Source: Ochromonas danica
Taxonomy: Eukaryota; Sar; Chrysophyceae; Chromulinales; Chromulinaceae
Length of the DNA: 64,000 nucleotides
Direction: 5' to 3'
Assembly (NCBI GenBank): GCA_015146655.1
Contig: VKHL01000006.1
Coordinates: 124,001 to 188,000, forward strand
Shown piece by piece: positions 45,628 through 56,556 of the stretch; position 1 is the stretch's first letter, and every line of letters starts with the position of its first letter. Made by a program: the position numbers and the translations under genes. The notes under the pieces are model-generated. The model was not told the origin of the DNA. It did no database searches and saw only the letters and a list, made by a program, of their open reading frames with translations.

Positions 45628-46629
45628 TTAGAGGACGAACAGCACGAAGAAGAGCACAAAGGCAGCGATAATGGCACCAATCTTGAAGTACATTGCTCGA
45701 TTGCTTGAAACACTTTCATAGGCTTTCATCAGAGCGTCTCGGGCATTCTGTGTATTGGATACTGCATTCTCCACATCCTCGTCAATCCGCTCCACCAGCT
45801 CTTGCTGCTGTGCAAGCATCGTGGAGAGGCGATGGAACAGTTGGCCGAGCTCGCCAATTGTTCGTTCTACCTCCGATACCGCTTGTTCGCGTGCCTCATA
45901 GTATTGAGTGGTGGCGATGGGCTCGAGGAGAAGCTGTTGCTGTGCTTGCTGTTCCTGGGAGCGACTCCACGCGATATTATTCTCGGGATCGAGTGAGTAA
46001 GGACTAGGAAGAGGCCCCTTTGAGCGACGAGTTAGCGGGCCATCGCCTCCGCCTTGCTGCTCCTGCTTTGCTCGCTGCAGTCTCTCCAAGTCTCTGACAG
46101 GCGAGAGAAGACTCTTGCCCACCAGATCAACCTTCTTCTGCTGTTGGTCTTTCATCTTATGTGACCGAAGCTCCAATACAGCTTTAAAATCCTTTGTTGT
46201 TGTCATGAGTTCAGATTTTAATCCACTGACGACTTTGCCATTATGTTGAGAGGACTGGTTGGAGGCTGAGGAGGAGGAGAAGTACGACCTCTTGCTGTCC
46301 ACAAACTGCTGTGCCGTATCACATTTAGTATTGAGTTCATCGAGATCTTGCTTGATGCGATGGATGAGATTGTTGATCTCCTCTGTGGGGTCATCGAAGA
46401 GGCCTTGGCGCCTCACCAAAGTAGTCAGCTTGGCCAACAACGAGGAAGTGCGACCAATGCCGCGGGCAATATCCGTGGCTGCTTCATTGAAGGATGTCCG
46501 ACTTTCTCCCTGGGAGGAGGAGGAAGAGGAGGGCTTCTTCTTCTGTAGGGTGACCTGGCTGGTGGAATTGGTCGCCTGCGCTTGACGGACAAACTGTAAG
46601 AATTCTTGAGTTCGCTCACACATACTCAA
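45628..46629 (-). CDS. Syntaxin-5-like Qa-SNARE
   Basis: A 333-aa tail-anchored SNARE. The N-terminus (MCERTQEFLQFVRQAQ) matches the Sed5/syntaxin-5 start that binds Sly1-type SM proteins. It is followed by the SFNEAATDIARGIGRTSSLLAKLT three-helix region. The linker is Gln/Ser-rich. The SNARE motif (EVERTIGELGQLFHRLSTML, central Gln in AQQQELVERI) precedes a C-terminal membrane span, IGAIIAAFVLFFVLFVL. Syntaxin 5 serves ER-Golgi and intra-Golgi fusion. The syntaxin-5 call rests on the N-terminus and linker. Confidence 0.92.
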   Translation of the reverse strand: MSMCERTQEFLQFVRQAQATNSTSQVTLQKKKPSSSSSSQGESRTSFNEAATDIARGIGRTSSLLAKLTTLVRRQGLFDDPTEEINNLIHRIKQDLDELNTKCDTAQQFVDSKRSYFSSSSASNQSSQHNGKVVSGLKSELMTTTKDFKAVLELRSHKMKDQQQKKVDLVGKSLLSPVRDLERLQRAKQEQQGGGDGPLTRRSKGPLPSPYSLDPENNIAWSRSQEQQAQQQLLLEPIATTQYYEAREQAVSEVERTIGELGQLFHRLSTMLAQQQELVERIDEDVENAVSNTQNARDALMKAYESVSSNRAMYFKIGAIIAAFVLFFVLFVL

Positions 46630-46866
46630 CAGATGAGATAGAGATAGAGAGAATGAGTAAGATAGAGATCGAACGACAAGACTCCTGCCCAGGAATCAAT
46701 TGACTGTCGAGAAAGATAGTCTTCCTCGCAGATGGTCTTTTGCCGGCCAAAAACAGCGTGGGAAGTTATTGTATTGCGTGGGATAACAAGCGTTTCGTGT
46801 GTGACTGTGGCATTGTTTCGGATTGATTTGGGTTGGATAATACCAGGAATATGAAACAATAGAAGA
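46630..46866. promoter_or_regulatory. Bidirectional promoter of syntaxin and SHIPPO genes
   Basis: The 237-bp gap separates the two divergent start codons. GATAGAGATAGAGAG-type repeats lie at the syntaxin side. No TATA box is evident. Confidence 0.4.
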
Positions 46867-48098
46867 ATGAATGAATCCTTCTCTTTATCTAGATCTTCTC
46901 ATAGTGGAGTCTTATTTTCATATAGTCGTGAACCAACACCAGGTGCTAAACTCCGTCAATCTCTTTCTAGTCGACAAAATACTCGTAGGGAAGGCTTTGG
47001 TTCCACTGAGCAACGCTTTGCACAAGAGCTCACCTTCGCTCCAGGTGCAGGAACTTATGATCCTCTCGATGTTGAGCATTCCACTTTAGTACTGGGCTCT
47101 CCTAGTCTTTCTAAAAAGGGCTATATTCCAACTTTCCGATCCAAGTCCCCCAGACTGTCTTCACCCTACAGAAATGTTGGCAATCCTGGGCCTGCTACCT
47201 ATGATTTCCACTTGTCTGATATCTCTTACGTCTCACCCAATGAGAAACGCCCTACCACGGCGTTTATGCCATCAGGCAGAGGTCGTGTTCCGTTCCCTCC
47301 GCCCAATCCTGTCCCAGGCCCCAATGCCTACACCATTCTAGACAATCCAGGTCAGTCACCCATTCTCAAGAAGAAGCCAAATTCGATATTTGAATCTAAG
47401 ACTGGCCGTGACGGAATCTTCAAGACCAATGACGTCCCAGCTCCGGGTAGTTATCAGCAACCTGACTCTCCACTCAGTGCGCGTCTGTCAGGAGATGTTC
47501 AATGGACTCGCAGCGCAGCCGTACGATTCACAGAGCTGGGGAAAGATAATAAAGTACCTGGACCACAACGATACTTTGATCCAAGGAATGAAGAGGAATA
47601 CTTCCCTAGGAAGTCTTTGCGTTCTTCTGGTGCGTATCGTGGGAAATATTTAGGCAAGTTACAACAGAAAGGTCCCGTGCTCTCAACATTTGGTGTGCAA
47701 GTCGATCGATTTAAGAATGGAGCGTTTGGGAGATTAGAACAGAAGCGTGAGTTGCCAGGGCCAGGAGCGTATTTCCACGATGGCAATGGTCCATCTTCTT
47801 TCTCACCACCTCCGTCAAGGTCAGTCCTCTCTGCTTTCATGTTTCCTTCAATGGGTAGCAGATGAAGAATGAGAACTCATCAACTACATTGCTTTAATAG
47901 GAGCCAATCGCCGAGTAGGCCACCACCACAATCTCGATCGTCTTCCAGGCGACCAGGTAAGCGATTGCTTGGGATTTTGGTTTTGACAATCACTCATGTG
48001 CTCTCTCTCTCTTTCGCTCTCTTTCATTGTGTTTGCTTTCATTGGGTGGATTCGATGTAGTTGAAGCATTATCTTTAAATCGAGACTATATCCTTTGA
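46867..48098 (+). CDS. SHIPPO / STPG repeat protein (3 exons, 348 aa)
   Basis: Exons 46867-47819, 47901-47956 and 48061-48098 join in frame; stopping at exon 1 would read on only to a TGA at 47865. The protein has six or so Pro-Gly-Pro repeats: PGAGTYDP, GNPGPATYDF, PVPGPNAYTI, PAPGSYQQ, KVPGPQRYFD and LPGPGAYFHD. This spacing of 30-50 residues is that of SHIPPO/STPG/CIMAP proteins, which bind tubulin and sit inside or along ciliary microtubules. The short C-terminal exons add a Ser/Arg/Pro-rich tail. It supports the presence of cilia in this organism. Confidence 0.85.
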
Positions 48099-48190
48099 TG
48101 CAGCAAGACTTCTTTTCCCGTTGTTGTTGGGGTTGCTATTGTTAGAATAAGTTAGCAACGGCAACACCCAAACTGATTATTATTGTGATA

Positions 48191-48244
<54 letters not shown>

Positions 48245-48468
48245 TGACGATAAGGTCTTTCTGTTCCGTATGACTTGCTGCTTTGTGTCTGGTAAAGTTG
48301 ATTCTGTTGATGTGTGTATTGTGTATTGTTGCATGTGGAGTGTGTAGATAAGATGTTTGTTTCCATGGACTGACTAGACTAGTTAGGCTATCATGCAGCA
48401 GTTAGTTTTCATTCATCACCTTGTAAACAACCCAAGCCGCTATGCTATGCCATACCATGTCATGCCAT
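48099..48468. other. Intergenic region with ATG repeat
   Basis: Convergent 3' flanks of the SHIPPO and WDR70 genes. It holds the (ATG)n run at 48191-48244 and the palindrome-like words GCTATGCTATGCCATACCATG near 48439. No gene is seen. Confidence 0.5.
48191..48244. repeat. (ATG)n / (GAT)n microsatellite
   Basis: A perfect trinucleotide run of 18 units in the 3' intergenic space. On the minus strand it yields a false poly-His or poly-Ile frame. Confidence 0.97.
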
Positions 48469-50418
48469 TCAATGCATTCGACGCTGCTTGCTTTTGAACT
48501 CTTCTTGTTCTTGCTCGAAGGTCAAGGAATGTAATTGTGTTTGGGGTTGAGTAGTTCCATAGGCTTTGCCGAGGAAGAGAGGATCCTCCTTGGCCTTGTC
48601 CGCATATTTCAACAATGCTTCACGAGGATCTTCATGTCGACCGCTTTCCACCTTCTTACCATTGGTGACATACTCTGTGAAGAAGAACGAAGTGTTCATA
48701 CGCGTTCCAGGTCCTGAATTGACAGGCTTCTCAGGGATTTTGGCAAGCACAGGATCTTTCAACTCCATGGCTCGCTTCTTGCTCTTGTTGAGACTCGTGT
48801 TCTCATTGCGGAACATGGGCAGAGCCAATGGAGTGATAATCTCTCCCACTGCAGCATAGTCACTTGGATCTTTCAAGCGTTTTGGAGCTTTCCTGGATGA
48901 TAGCAAAGCACCCTTTTTCGAGATAGAGGCATCATAGAATACTTTGACAAGTCCGTTGGATAAAGTGCAAAAGATTTGTTGAGTTGCAGCATGCCATTTA
49001 ACAGCAACCGCTGAGACTGGAGCATTATCTTCTCCTTCTGAAGATATTGTTATCGACATTTGACTATGTAAGACCTGCAGTCCTCCGTGTGAGGAGACTT
49101 GAGCCATTTTATTCATTGGATTGGCAGCCACAGTGAGGTCGAAGAAGTGGAGACGAGATCTTTCCTCAACCTCCACACCTTTTGCTTGTCCACGTATCGA
49201 GGCGCAACCAAGCAAGAGGGTAGCGTCCGGAGAGAAGGTGATATTAGCCGTGGGGTAGATATTGTAGAGGCTGGGTATTTGATACACTGCCTCTTTGGCG
49301 GGCCCAGACGTGCTGATCGGCCAAAGCAACACTATGCCATGAGCATAACGACCAGCAAGGAAACGATTATCAGGACTAACTACAAGACAAGACACTGTTT
49401 GCTGATGACATTCCGTGACTGGTCCTGGGACAAGAACATGGTCAGGTTTCGAATAAGCCTTCCTTGAGTTCCAAACCTGAATGCTCCCATCCGCTGCACC
49501 AATATAAACCCGCAAGCCATTAGGAGCATAGCAACAAGCTGTCGCACCAAGTCTTTGGTTGGTTGATGTCTTCAATTTGAGCACATGCTTGTTAACAAGC
49601 ATCCCAAAGGTGGCCTCCCCCAAGAGATCCCAAATGCGCGCACTGCCATCCAGACTGGCAGTGAGAATAAGATTCTTCTCTGATGGATGCCACTGCAAGC
49701 TTGTCACCTCCATAGTATGACCCTTGGTATTCGATAGGTCGCGTAGATACATGTCACCCTTCACGAACTTGATGACTTCCTTCCCGTCACGATCAAACAC
49801 TTTGGGTTGAGCTGATCCTGTGGCCACAACAAAGCGATCTCCGCTTGGACTATGACTAACAGCAGTGACTGGATGTCCATCCTCTGGCTCGATGGATTGA
49901 AATGGTCGGTGGCGGCTGTCCATGCCTCCAAAGTCGAAGAGTTTGACGCAGTAGTCCAACGACCCTGTCACCACACGATTACCTGCAGGCTCGATGGAAA
50001 TACAACTGACAGCTTTGCTATGGCCATGCAGAAATATCTCACTCTCGATGGGTATCTTCTTGATCGCCGCGTACTGGTCCACGCGGTCCTCTGCAGCTGT
50101 CCGGGTCGTTGTGTTGTGGTGACTGCTCGAGTCAGTGGAGGGGTGCTGCTCTTCGATGGGGTTATTACCACTGACAGGTACAGGTTGAGGTCCAAACTCA
50201 TCATCATCATCGTCGTCATCCTCCTCCTCCTCCACATTATCATCATCTTTCACTTTTCCTTGACTTGCATGTTGTTGGGAGGAAGATGAAGAAGGAACTG
50301 AAGAAGTTCTTTTCTTTGTTTCAACTAATGATTGAACTAAACCTTCACTAGGAAATTCATCGTGTAAACTTTCATCTTCACTAGAAGATTCATCTTCATA
50401 GGCAGCGAGGAAGTTCAT
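48469..50418 (-). CDS. WDR70: WD40 repeat protein, WDR70 family
   Basis: A 649-aa single-exon protein. The first ~125 residues are acidic and disordered (DEDESSSEDES; EEEDDDDDDDEFGPQ). The QYAAIKKIPIESEIFLHGHSKAV segment that opens the propeller is diagnostic of WDR70. WD repeats follow: VTGSLDYCVKLFDFGGMD, LTASLDGSARIWDL, YIGAADGSIQVWN and others. The tail carries the MNTSFFFTEYV and DPREALLKYADKA motifs common to the family. WDR70 is nuclear and works with CRL4/RNF20-type ubiquitin ligases on H2B and DNA-damage responses in animals and yeast. The start MNFLAAYEDE is the only good ATG. Confidence 0.92.
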   Translation of the reverse strand: MNFLAAYEDESSSEDESLHDEFPSEGLVQSLVETKKRTSSVPSSSSSQQHASQGKVKDDDNVEEEEDDDDDDDEFGPQPVPVSGNNPIEEQHPSTDSSSHHNTTTRTAAEDRVDQYAAIKKIPIESEIFLHGHSKAVSCISIEPAGNRVVTGSLDYCVKLFDFGGMDSRHRPFQSIEPEDGHPVTAVSHSPSGDRFVVATGSAQPKVFDRDGKEVIKFVKGDMYLRDLSNTKGHTMEVTSLQWHPSEKNLILTASLDGSARIWDLLGEATFGMLVNKHVLKLKTSTNQRLGATACCYAPNGLRVYIGAADGSIQVWNSRKAYSKPDHVLVPGPVTECHQQTVSCLVVSPDNRFLAGRYAHGIVLLWPISTSGPAKEAVYQIPSLYNIYPTANITFSPDATLLLGCASIRGQAKGVEVEERSRLHFFDLTVAANPMNKMAQVSSHGGLQVLHSQMSITISSEGEDNAPVSAVAVKWHAATQQIFCTLSNGLVKVFYDASISKKGALLSSRKAPKRLKDPSDYAAVGEIITPLALPMFRNENTSLNKSKKRAMELKDPVLAKIPEKPVNSGPGTRMNTSFFFTEYVTNGKKVESGRHEDPREALLKYADKAKEDPLFLGKAYGTTQPQTQLHSLTFEQEQEEFKSKQRRMH

Positions 50419-50580
50419 TCCTTGCCAATTAATTGCTTTCCATCGCTGCTAGTACTATTTGCGGTGGAGAGAAGGGTAACTAGTACTATTTGCGCGGTAT
50501 TGGTCCGTTTTTTCCCCTCTCTCTGTTGTCACAGTGCTTTGGTGAATGATAATATGTGCTAAGAAATCCATATAATAGAG
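50419..50580. promoter_or_regulatory. Bidirectional promoter with a 15-bp direct repeat
   Basis: Only 162 bp separates the divergent starts of WDR70 and the IQ/B-box gene. CTAGTACTATTTGCG occurs at 50449-50463 and again at 50480-50494, 31 bp apart, same orientation. The spacing of about three helical turns fits a factor-binding pair. Confidence 0.5.
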
Positions 50581-53500
50581 ATGGAATTTCTTCTCTTGAA
50601 AGAAAAGGAAGAGGTGGAGGAGGAGAGGGAGAAAGGCGAGAGAGAGAAGGAGGAGAGGATGCCTGAGGAGAGTGAAGACAGCAGAGAGCTGCTAACAGAG
50701 GAGATGGTCTCCCTCTCGCAGCATTTCTCAACTGCTATAGTGCAGATTCAAGCCTTAGTACGAGGTTTCATTTATCGAAGAAGATATGAGAGGATGAAGA
50801 CTCGACGAGAGGCCTCCTTCCTTCTTCTTCCACACTGGGCAAGGACATGCCACTACCTCAGCGAATACCACCACAACTTGACTGAACGAAGAAGAAAGAT
50901 GGAATTGAATAATGCAGGAGAGAGATTGCTAGTAGAGACTCAGTTGTACTGGTACAGTCACTATCTCTGGCAGGGTGTGAGGAAGGTGAAGCAGGCGGAG
51001 AAGCTGGACCACGAGCTGCAGCGTGTTTTCTGTGCATTGAGTCTGACCACTGGCGGTGTAGATATTCCTCGAGTCTTCAAGTTACTCCGTGATTGTAAAG
51101 GACTAACAAACAAATCATTTACAGCTAATACAATTGAATTGCAGTTCTCTAAGATTAAACAAGGTATTGAGCGGAGAATGGAATATCCCAAATTCTTGGA
51201 TTTCATTGCCAATCTGGCTGTCTTGAAATTCTTGGAGATGGACCCAACCAAGACCTTATTTGAAGATGTTCAAACCTTTAAGACGGAATATCCTAGTCTG
51301 GTGGCTAGAGGAGCTCCTATTCCAGCTGATCCACTTCGGGATAAAGTGATTGCTTTTCGATTTGGAAGTCTGACAGATCGGCCTGCTCTGATTTGTAAAT
51401 TTGTTGATAGTTTTATTACAACTCTCCCAGACTATCCCAGAGTCTTGGAGTATCTTGGTCGGAAGTCTGCGAAAGAGCTAGGAGAGTTTATGATCTCCAG
51501 GGCGATTTCCGTGTTACAACAATTTGTTCAAAATAGGTTATTTATTCGTAAAATAACCAAGATATTAGCACAAATGAAGCAAGAGAAGATTAAGCAAAAG
51601 TTGCATCGATCTGCAGGGTTGATTCAAGGAATGGTGAAGGGATTTTTAGGCAGAAAGATGATTCGTAAGATGGCCCAGACCCTCTACAATAAATATGTCG
51701 ATGGAGAAACTGAGCGAGAATATTGGCATAACCCGAGAACTGACAAGTCCTTTTGGGTAAAGCCCAGTCTATTAGGTCAATTTGATTGCGGTACAGCCGT
51801 TCGAATGCCACCACCTGATGAGTTATTCTCGGTCATGTGTAATAATTGTGAGCGTATCCATGCGACGTGCTACTGTGAACAATGTGATCTGCCGTACTGC
51901 ACACAATGCTTTGCTATTGTACATCGTACTGGTCAACGTAAGCAACATGTTCATTTATTGATGGATAATTGTGTACAATGCGAGTTTCAGATTGGCACAC
52001 GGTTTTGCAACACTTGCAATGATCTATTCTGCGATTCATGCTTTTCCTACTTGCATCGTGCAGGCAGGTTGCGATTTCATGCCAATGAACGATATTGTGC
52101 AGCCTGTGATGATTGTGGCCAACGCGCAGCACGATGGAAGGAATATGGTCAATGGCAGGTGGACTTGAATGAATTATCATTACGTGCTAATCTGAGTAGC
52201 AAGTTCTCCAAAAAGTCTAGAACATCATTCCTTTCAGCCTCTAGTTCTAAGAAAGCCTCTATTCAGGCAGCTACTCGATATAAGATCAAATTGTGGTGTA
52301 CTGTTTGCTACAAAGCTCACTATGATGGACAAGAGCCTGTTGAAAGGAAGATGACAATTGATCCACCCACTACTGCATTGGAGAAGTTATCATATTTCGG
52401 TCGAGCAGTTAAGCAGTTCATTGATGAACAAACGATTGTGAAGGCTAAAGATGCCGTGGAGAAAAGCTACCAAGCTCGGAAGAAGGAAATGGATGATAAG
52501 AGGAGAGAAAAATGTGCATTGTTTATTCAGCGAGTATATCGTGGGTATCGATGTCGAAAGAAGGTATCAGACTTTGTCCAAGAGCGAAGAGCATTGGCTG
52601 TTTTGCGTAAGAAGGAAGATGCGATTCGTAGCTCTTTGTTATACAAGATGAAGATGTTGTTTGGATTTAGTATAATCTTAGAGTCGGATACTCCTTTGGA
52701 GAGAGTGAAGAAGGTTTATCCTTGGTATATGCATAAGATTGTCGCAGCCTCTATTGAGAACAAATGGACAGAAGCATGCAAGCTTCTCATAGAACATGAG
52801 CAGCATATCAAAAAATCTCATGCAATTCGCAAGCCTACTATAGTAGACTATTTGCGTGCTGAGTTAGCCGTTTATTACGCCAAGAAGAACTTTCTGAAAG
52901 CTGTCAAACAGTTTGATGATCGCGGTGCTGAAGTTGATAATGCCATACAAAGCTTCTATAATGCGAGTTGACCATCCATGGATCTTCTTAGACGTCATGC
53001 TTGTAAGCTTATGTTTATTTTGTTGTAGGCTGAAGCAAGTGGAGCATATGGAGAAGCTAAACTGAGAAAGCTCAAAGCTAACTTGAATCGTTTGGAAGCA
53101 CTACTACAAAAGGACATGGAAAAGGTAATTAGTCTATTTGCAAGTTATGTAGAGGAAATAAATGTTCATTGCCACTGTTTGAGATCAGAAAGAAGCAGCT
53201 GAAGAAGCATTGGATCAAGCAGATCAAAAAGTGATTGATATTATTGGGCCACGAGGATTACAAATACTTGTTGAAGATCGTCGAAGAAATGGTATACCTC
53301 TTCCTTTCCGTGTGAGGATGCGCAAGAATAGCAGTCTTGCACTGGTTCTCTATCCATCACAAGAGCCAGACTTCTCCACTCTACCTAGTGAAGGGGTAAT
53401 AACAGAGGAAAATATCGATGAGACAGGACAAAATGTACCTGCTAACTCGACCATCGACGGGATAACAGATAGCTTTGCCCCTACCCAAGGTCTAAGTGGG

Positions 53501-54928
53501 GTAAGTCAGATTATTGCTTTTCACAACACCTGATTCTATTAACAAGCATAAATTGGCTTTTAGAAATCCAAGAAGTCTATTAAACCTTTTGTGGCAGGAG
53601 AAGGCATTCCTGGACAATGGAAGGCAAAGCTCAAGGTGGGCCAGCAAGTATACATCGATCGGGTCCTTTTCCGAGTATCGATCCCACTGATTGCTAAGAA
53701 ACGCAGACGAAGCTCTTTGTCAAGTCGTGGTGGAGGCAGTCAACGCAGCGGTCGGAGTTCAAGCAAAGGTCGACGACACAGTGTGGACTATCAAGCAGTA
53801 GACTCGTCAGAAAGGAGCGAAGAGGATGAGTTCAGTGGAAACAAATCCGATCATAAACGACCGAAGAAGGCCACATTAAACGCCATGGATAGTTTTCACT
53901 CTGATCTCTCAGGAGCCAGCAATGACCCGAGTGGTTCTGAGATGGGAGAAAGTGCGAGCTATAAGATGAGCCAGTCAGAGAAGACAGGACAAAGTGGAGA
54001 AGGTAGTGAGCATAGCGGAGAAGAAGAAGGAGAAGAAGCCACCGAAGATCATATCCAATTAGATCATCCATGGCTGCTCGATGATGTTGATGAAATAGAG
54101 ATATTTAGACTCGTTCCATATGTCTTCTACATGAAACCAATTTACGCAACGCGTCGGGCTTTACTGCGATCTTATATATGCCAAAAGCTAATTGCTATAA
54201 TGGCTATTAGCAATTACAAGTGGTCTGAATTCTATGATGGAATGAGTTCGATGTTTGATGACGACAGTGCTATGCATAGTATGTTGCAGCATTGGAGTCA
54301 TAGGAAACTTCAACGAAGAGACAATTGGCTGCGACTTTCCGATCGGAAAGTGGAGATGTCTTATGATTTTACTTTACGCCGAGTGACAAGCAAGTTGTTG
54401 TGGAGCTTTGGCTCTGGTATGGTGTCAGCTGTGAAGATGCTATCCAATATCGTCAAGAATGTCAATAGTGGTGCAGAGGAAACCCCTTTCGAATACTGGC
54501 AACGATCCTATGAGAAGGAAAGAGTGGCTGTTAGTTTGGACCTTGGCAATGAGGAAATAGCCTTGGGAGATATTGAATTTGATTTGAAAGCACCTTGTGA
54601 AATCATGAGAGAGTACATTCATCGATCTTTCCGAGAAAAGTTGAATGAAAGTATTGGAGAATCTTTTCTCTTTGCAGTCTTGGATGAAGAAAACAAGAAG
54701 ACTGTTGTCCTTGCACGTGAAGATGAATATCGTACTTATTCCAAGAACTATGTCGCACAAAAGGTCGACCCAAGAACTTTCGTTAGTTCTCTTGCTGTTC
54801 TTTTGGTGAAGGACAAGCTGCGTGGAAGAGTCTTTATTCCTGAGTTTGAAGACAATATTGACTTAAACCATAAAGAAGGAGAAGAAGATGCAGATGACGC
54901 TGAGTTGCGGAAAATGCTCAAATACTAA
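50581..54928 (+). CDS. IQ-motif, WW-like and tandem B-box protein (4 exons, ~1383 aa)
   Basis: Exons are 50581-52966, about 53036-53124, 53189-53500 and 53564-54928. The last two joints are clear. The first is weaker (GTTGAC donor; the acceptor could be 53028 or 53035). Features in order: an acidic Glu-rich start; an IQ calmodulin-binding motif (VQIQALVRGFIYRRRYER); a second IQ (IQGMVKGFLGRKMIRK); a WW-like segment (REYWHNPRTDKSFWVKP) at about 380-397; and two B-box zinc fingers at about 420-520 (CNNCERIHATCYCEQCD; CVQCEFQIGTRFCNTCND). Another IQ follows (IQRVYRGYRCRKK). The rest has a coiled coil, a Ser-rich basic linker and an unassigned C-terminal domain. I know of no named family with this exact order. 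A calmodulin-regulated cytoskeletal or ciliary scaffold is plausible but not shown. Confidence 0.8.
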
Positions 54929-55593
54929 TCTTGTACCATAAATTGTTTAGGTCTCTAACTCTGTATAGTAATGCTTATAGCTATTCTGCATCATAGAAAA
55001 GAACTGAGACAGTGGATGTTTTGTATGTCATACATGACACATGTTTCTAACTTGTTATATCAGAAAAGAGTTGTATATTTAAATTATGTGTAAATAAGAT
55101 CCATGGACTGTGGGATTTCTTAGTCCTTTGTTTTGCTTTCTTCTTACTACTTACAAGGATATGTTGAGAATCTTCAAGAAGAGAGATGACATCCTGGTAG
55201 AGATTGAGGGCTGCCAGGATGTTCTCTTTACGAGAGTATTGTCAAGATATATGTCGACTGTCAATAATCACATGACAATCGATGGCGAAATGCAGGTAAG
55301 CACAACTGATCGCCAAAAGTAGATATTTCTGTGAAGGGAAATGGCAGAAATGGGCAAGGACAGCAGGCCCTGCGAGGACTGTAAACAGAACAGCCAATAA
55401 AGACTGGTATGATCAAACAGAGGCTGTAATAATCTACAAACAACAAAATCAACAACATCAAGTTCTTCAATCGCTACACCATCTATTGATCCATAAAGCG
55501 TTTTTTCATTAATAAAATACTAAACACACAACGATAAATCAAGAACTTAAAGATGATAAAGATTGACTAATATTAGTAGTCATAGTACTCTAG

Positions 55594-55657
55594 TTAAGTA
55601 ATTACATAATACATGTTAAGTTAGATATTAAGTAATTACATAATACATGTTAAGTTA
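55594..55657. repeat. Tandem pair of 30-bp A/T-rich direct repeats
   Basis: Two identical 30-bp copies, each beginning TTAAGTAATTACATAATACA, lie 4 bp apart (55594-55623 and 55628-55657). Confidence 0.92.
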
Positions 55658-55851
55658 TATATATCTCTCCTCTGTTTACATACATATCCAAGAACCGAAA
55701 TTGTGGTCAGTAGGAGTGTTGCGGAATGTGTGGCTCTGAGAGCACTCATTGACTGAACCTCCTCTGCCATAATAAAGGTTCTTGTGCCTATATAAGCCTG
55801 ATTACATTCGGTGTCTCTTAACACCACCAACCTAATAAGAACCGATAAGGT

Positions 55852-55910
55852 ATTCAGCATTAAGGTCTTACAAGACAAGAACCTTTATTCAGCATTAAGG
55901 TCTTACAAGA
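55852..55910. repeat. Pair of 24-bp direct repeats
   Basis: Identical 24-bp copies starting ATTCAGCATTAAGGTC at 55852-55875 and 55887-55910. Between them lies the right arm of a 15-bp inverted repeat whose left arm is 55771-55785. Confidence 0.9.
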
Positions 55911-55992
55911 ACTAACACCTTCTTCTCATAGTTAACAAACGAGTCATCAGTCCGCTGCTGTACTTGTACTGTACTTGTGTCTGAGCTGGTGG

Positions 55993-56060
55993 TTGTGTGT
56001 GTGCATGTCCAATGTGTGTGTGTGCATGTGTGTGCATGTGTGTGTGCATGTGTGTGCTGG
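55993..56060. repeat. TGTGTGCATG tract
   Basis: Irregular GT microsatellite interrupted at intervals by GCATG. Confidence 0.85.
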
Positions 56061-56280
56061 CTTGAGGGAGGCAAGGGAGGCGCTGCAGCTGGTCGAAGCA
56101 GAGGTCTTTTCTCTTCTTTCAATCAAGAAAGAAACCTGCTGGTCTAGTCATAGTCTATCCACAAAAGAAGATAACTAACTAACTAACCATCTTACTAACA
56201 AGACATATCCTATTCTCTCCTACATCCTATACATAAGTTATTGATCTCTAGATTCTATTAAGAAAAATAAATATATAATA

Positions 56281-56556
56281 ATGAATAGTGCCTCCAAAGT
56301 TGCTAACGCCTTCCATCGCATCACTGTCCTTGCTTTATTTACCATCACTCTTGGAGGTAAAGAATTTCCAACTTTTCAATGTATTCTCTGACAAGGTTCC
56401 ATGTTCTCTTAACCAGGTGGATACTTCGTGGGCAATGGTATGTATACTATTGTGGACAGACGAAGGAAGCGCGCATTGGCTGCTGCCGCTGAAAGCGCCA
56501 AATCTTCAGAGACTGTCAAAGCGATAGAAGCCGCCCCTGCTGTACCAACCAAGTAA
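56281..56556 (+). CDS. COX14-like mitochondrial assembly protein (71 aa)
   Basis: Exons 56281-56356 and 56417-56556 join in phase 1 across a 60-bp intron, giving 71 aa. The sequence ASKVANAFHRITVLALFTITLGGGYFVGNG has one membrane span preceded by an HRxTVL motif. A basic DRRRKR stretch and an Ala/Glu-rich tail follow. The HRxTVLxL...GG arrangement matches fungal Cox14, an inner-membrane factor for cytochrome c oxidase subunit 1 assembly. Length and topology also fit. The family is short and diverse, so the call is moderate; a different small single-span mitochondrial protein is possible. Confidence 0.65.

Larger units (their letters stand above)
54929..56280. other. Intergenic region with short repeats
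   Basis: The longest gene-poor stretch in the window. It holds a pair of 30-bp direct repeats (55594-55623, 55628-55657), a pair of 24-bp direct repeats (55852-55875, 55887-55910), a 15-bp inverted repeat (55771-55785 with 55875-55889) and a TGTGTGCA-rich tract (55993-56060). The open frames here are short and featureless. Confidence 0.6.

Noticed and set aside
48142-48366. Poly-Ile / poly-His frames on the minus strand
   Set aside because: Translation of the (ATG)n microsatellite.
55561-55920. Transposable element
   Set aside because: Repeats are present, but no terminal inverted repeats with target-site duplication and no transposase-like frame.
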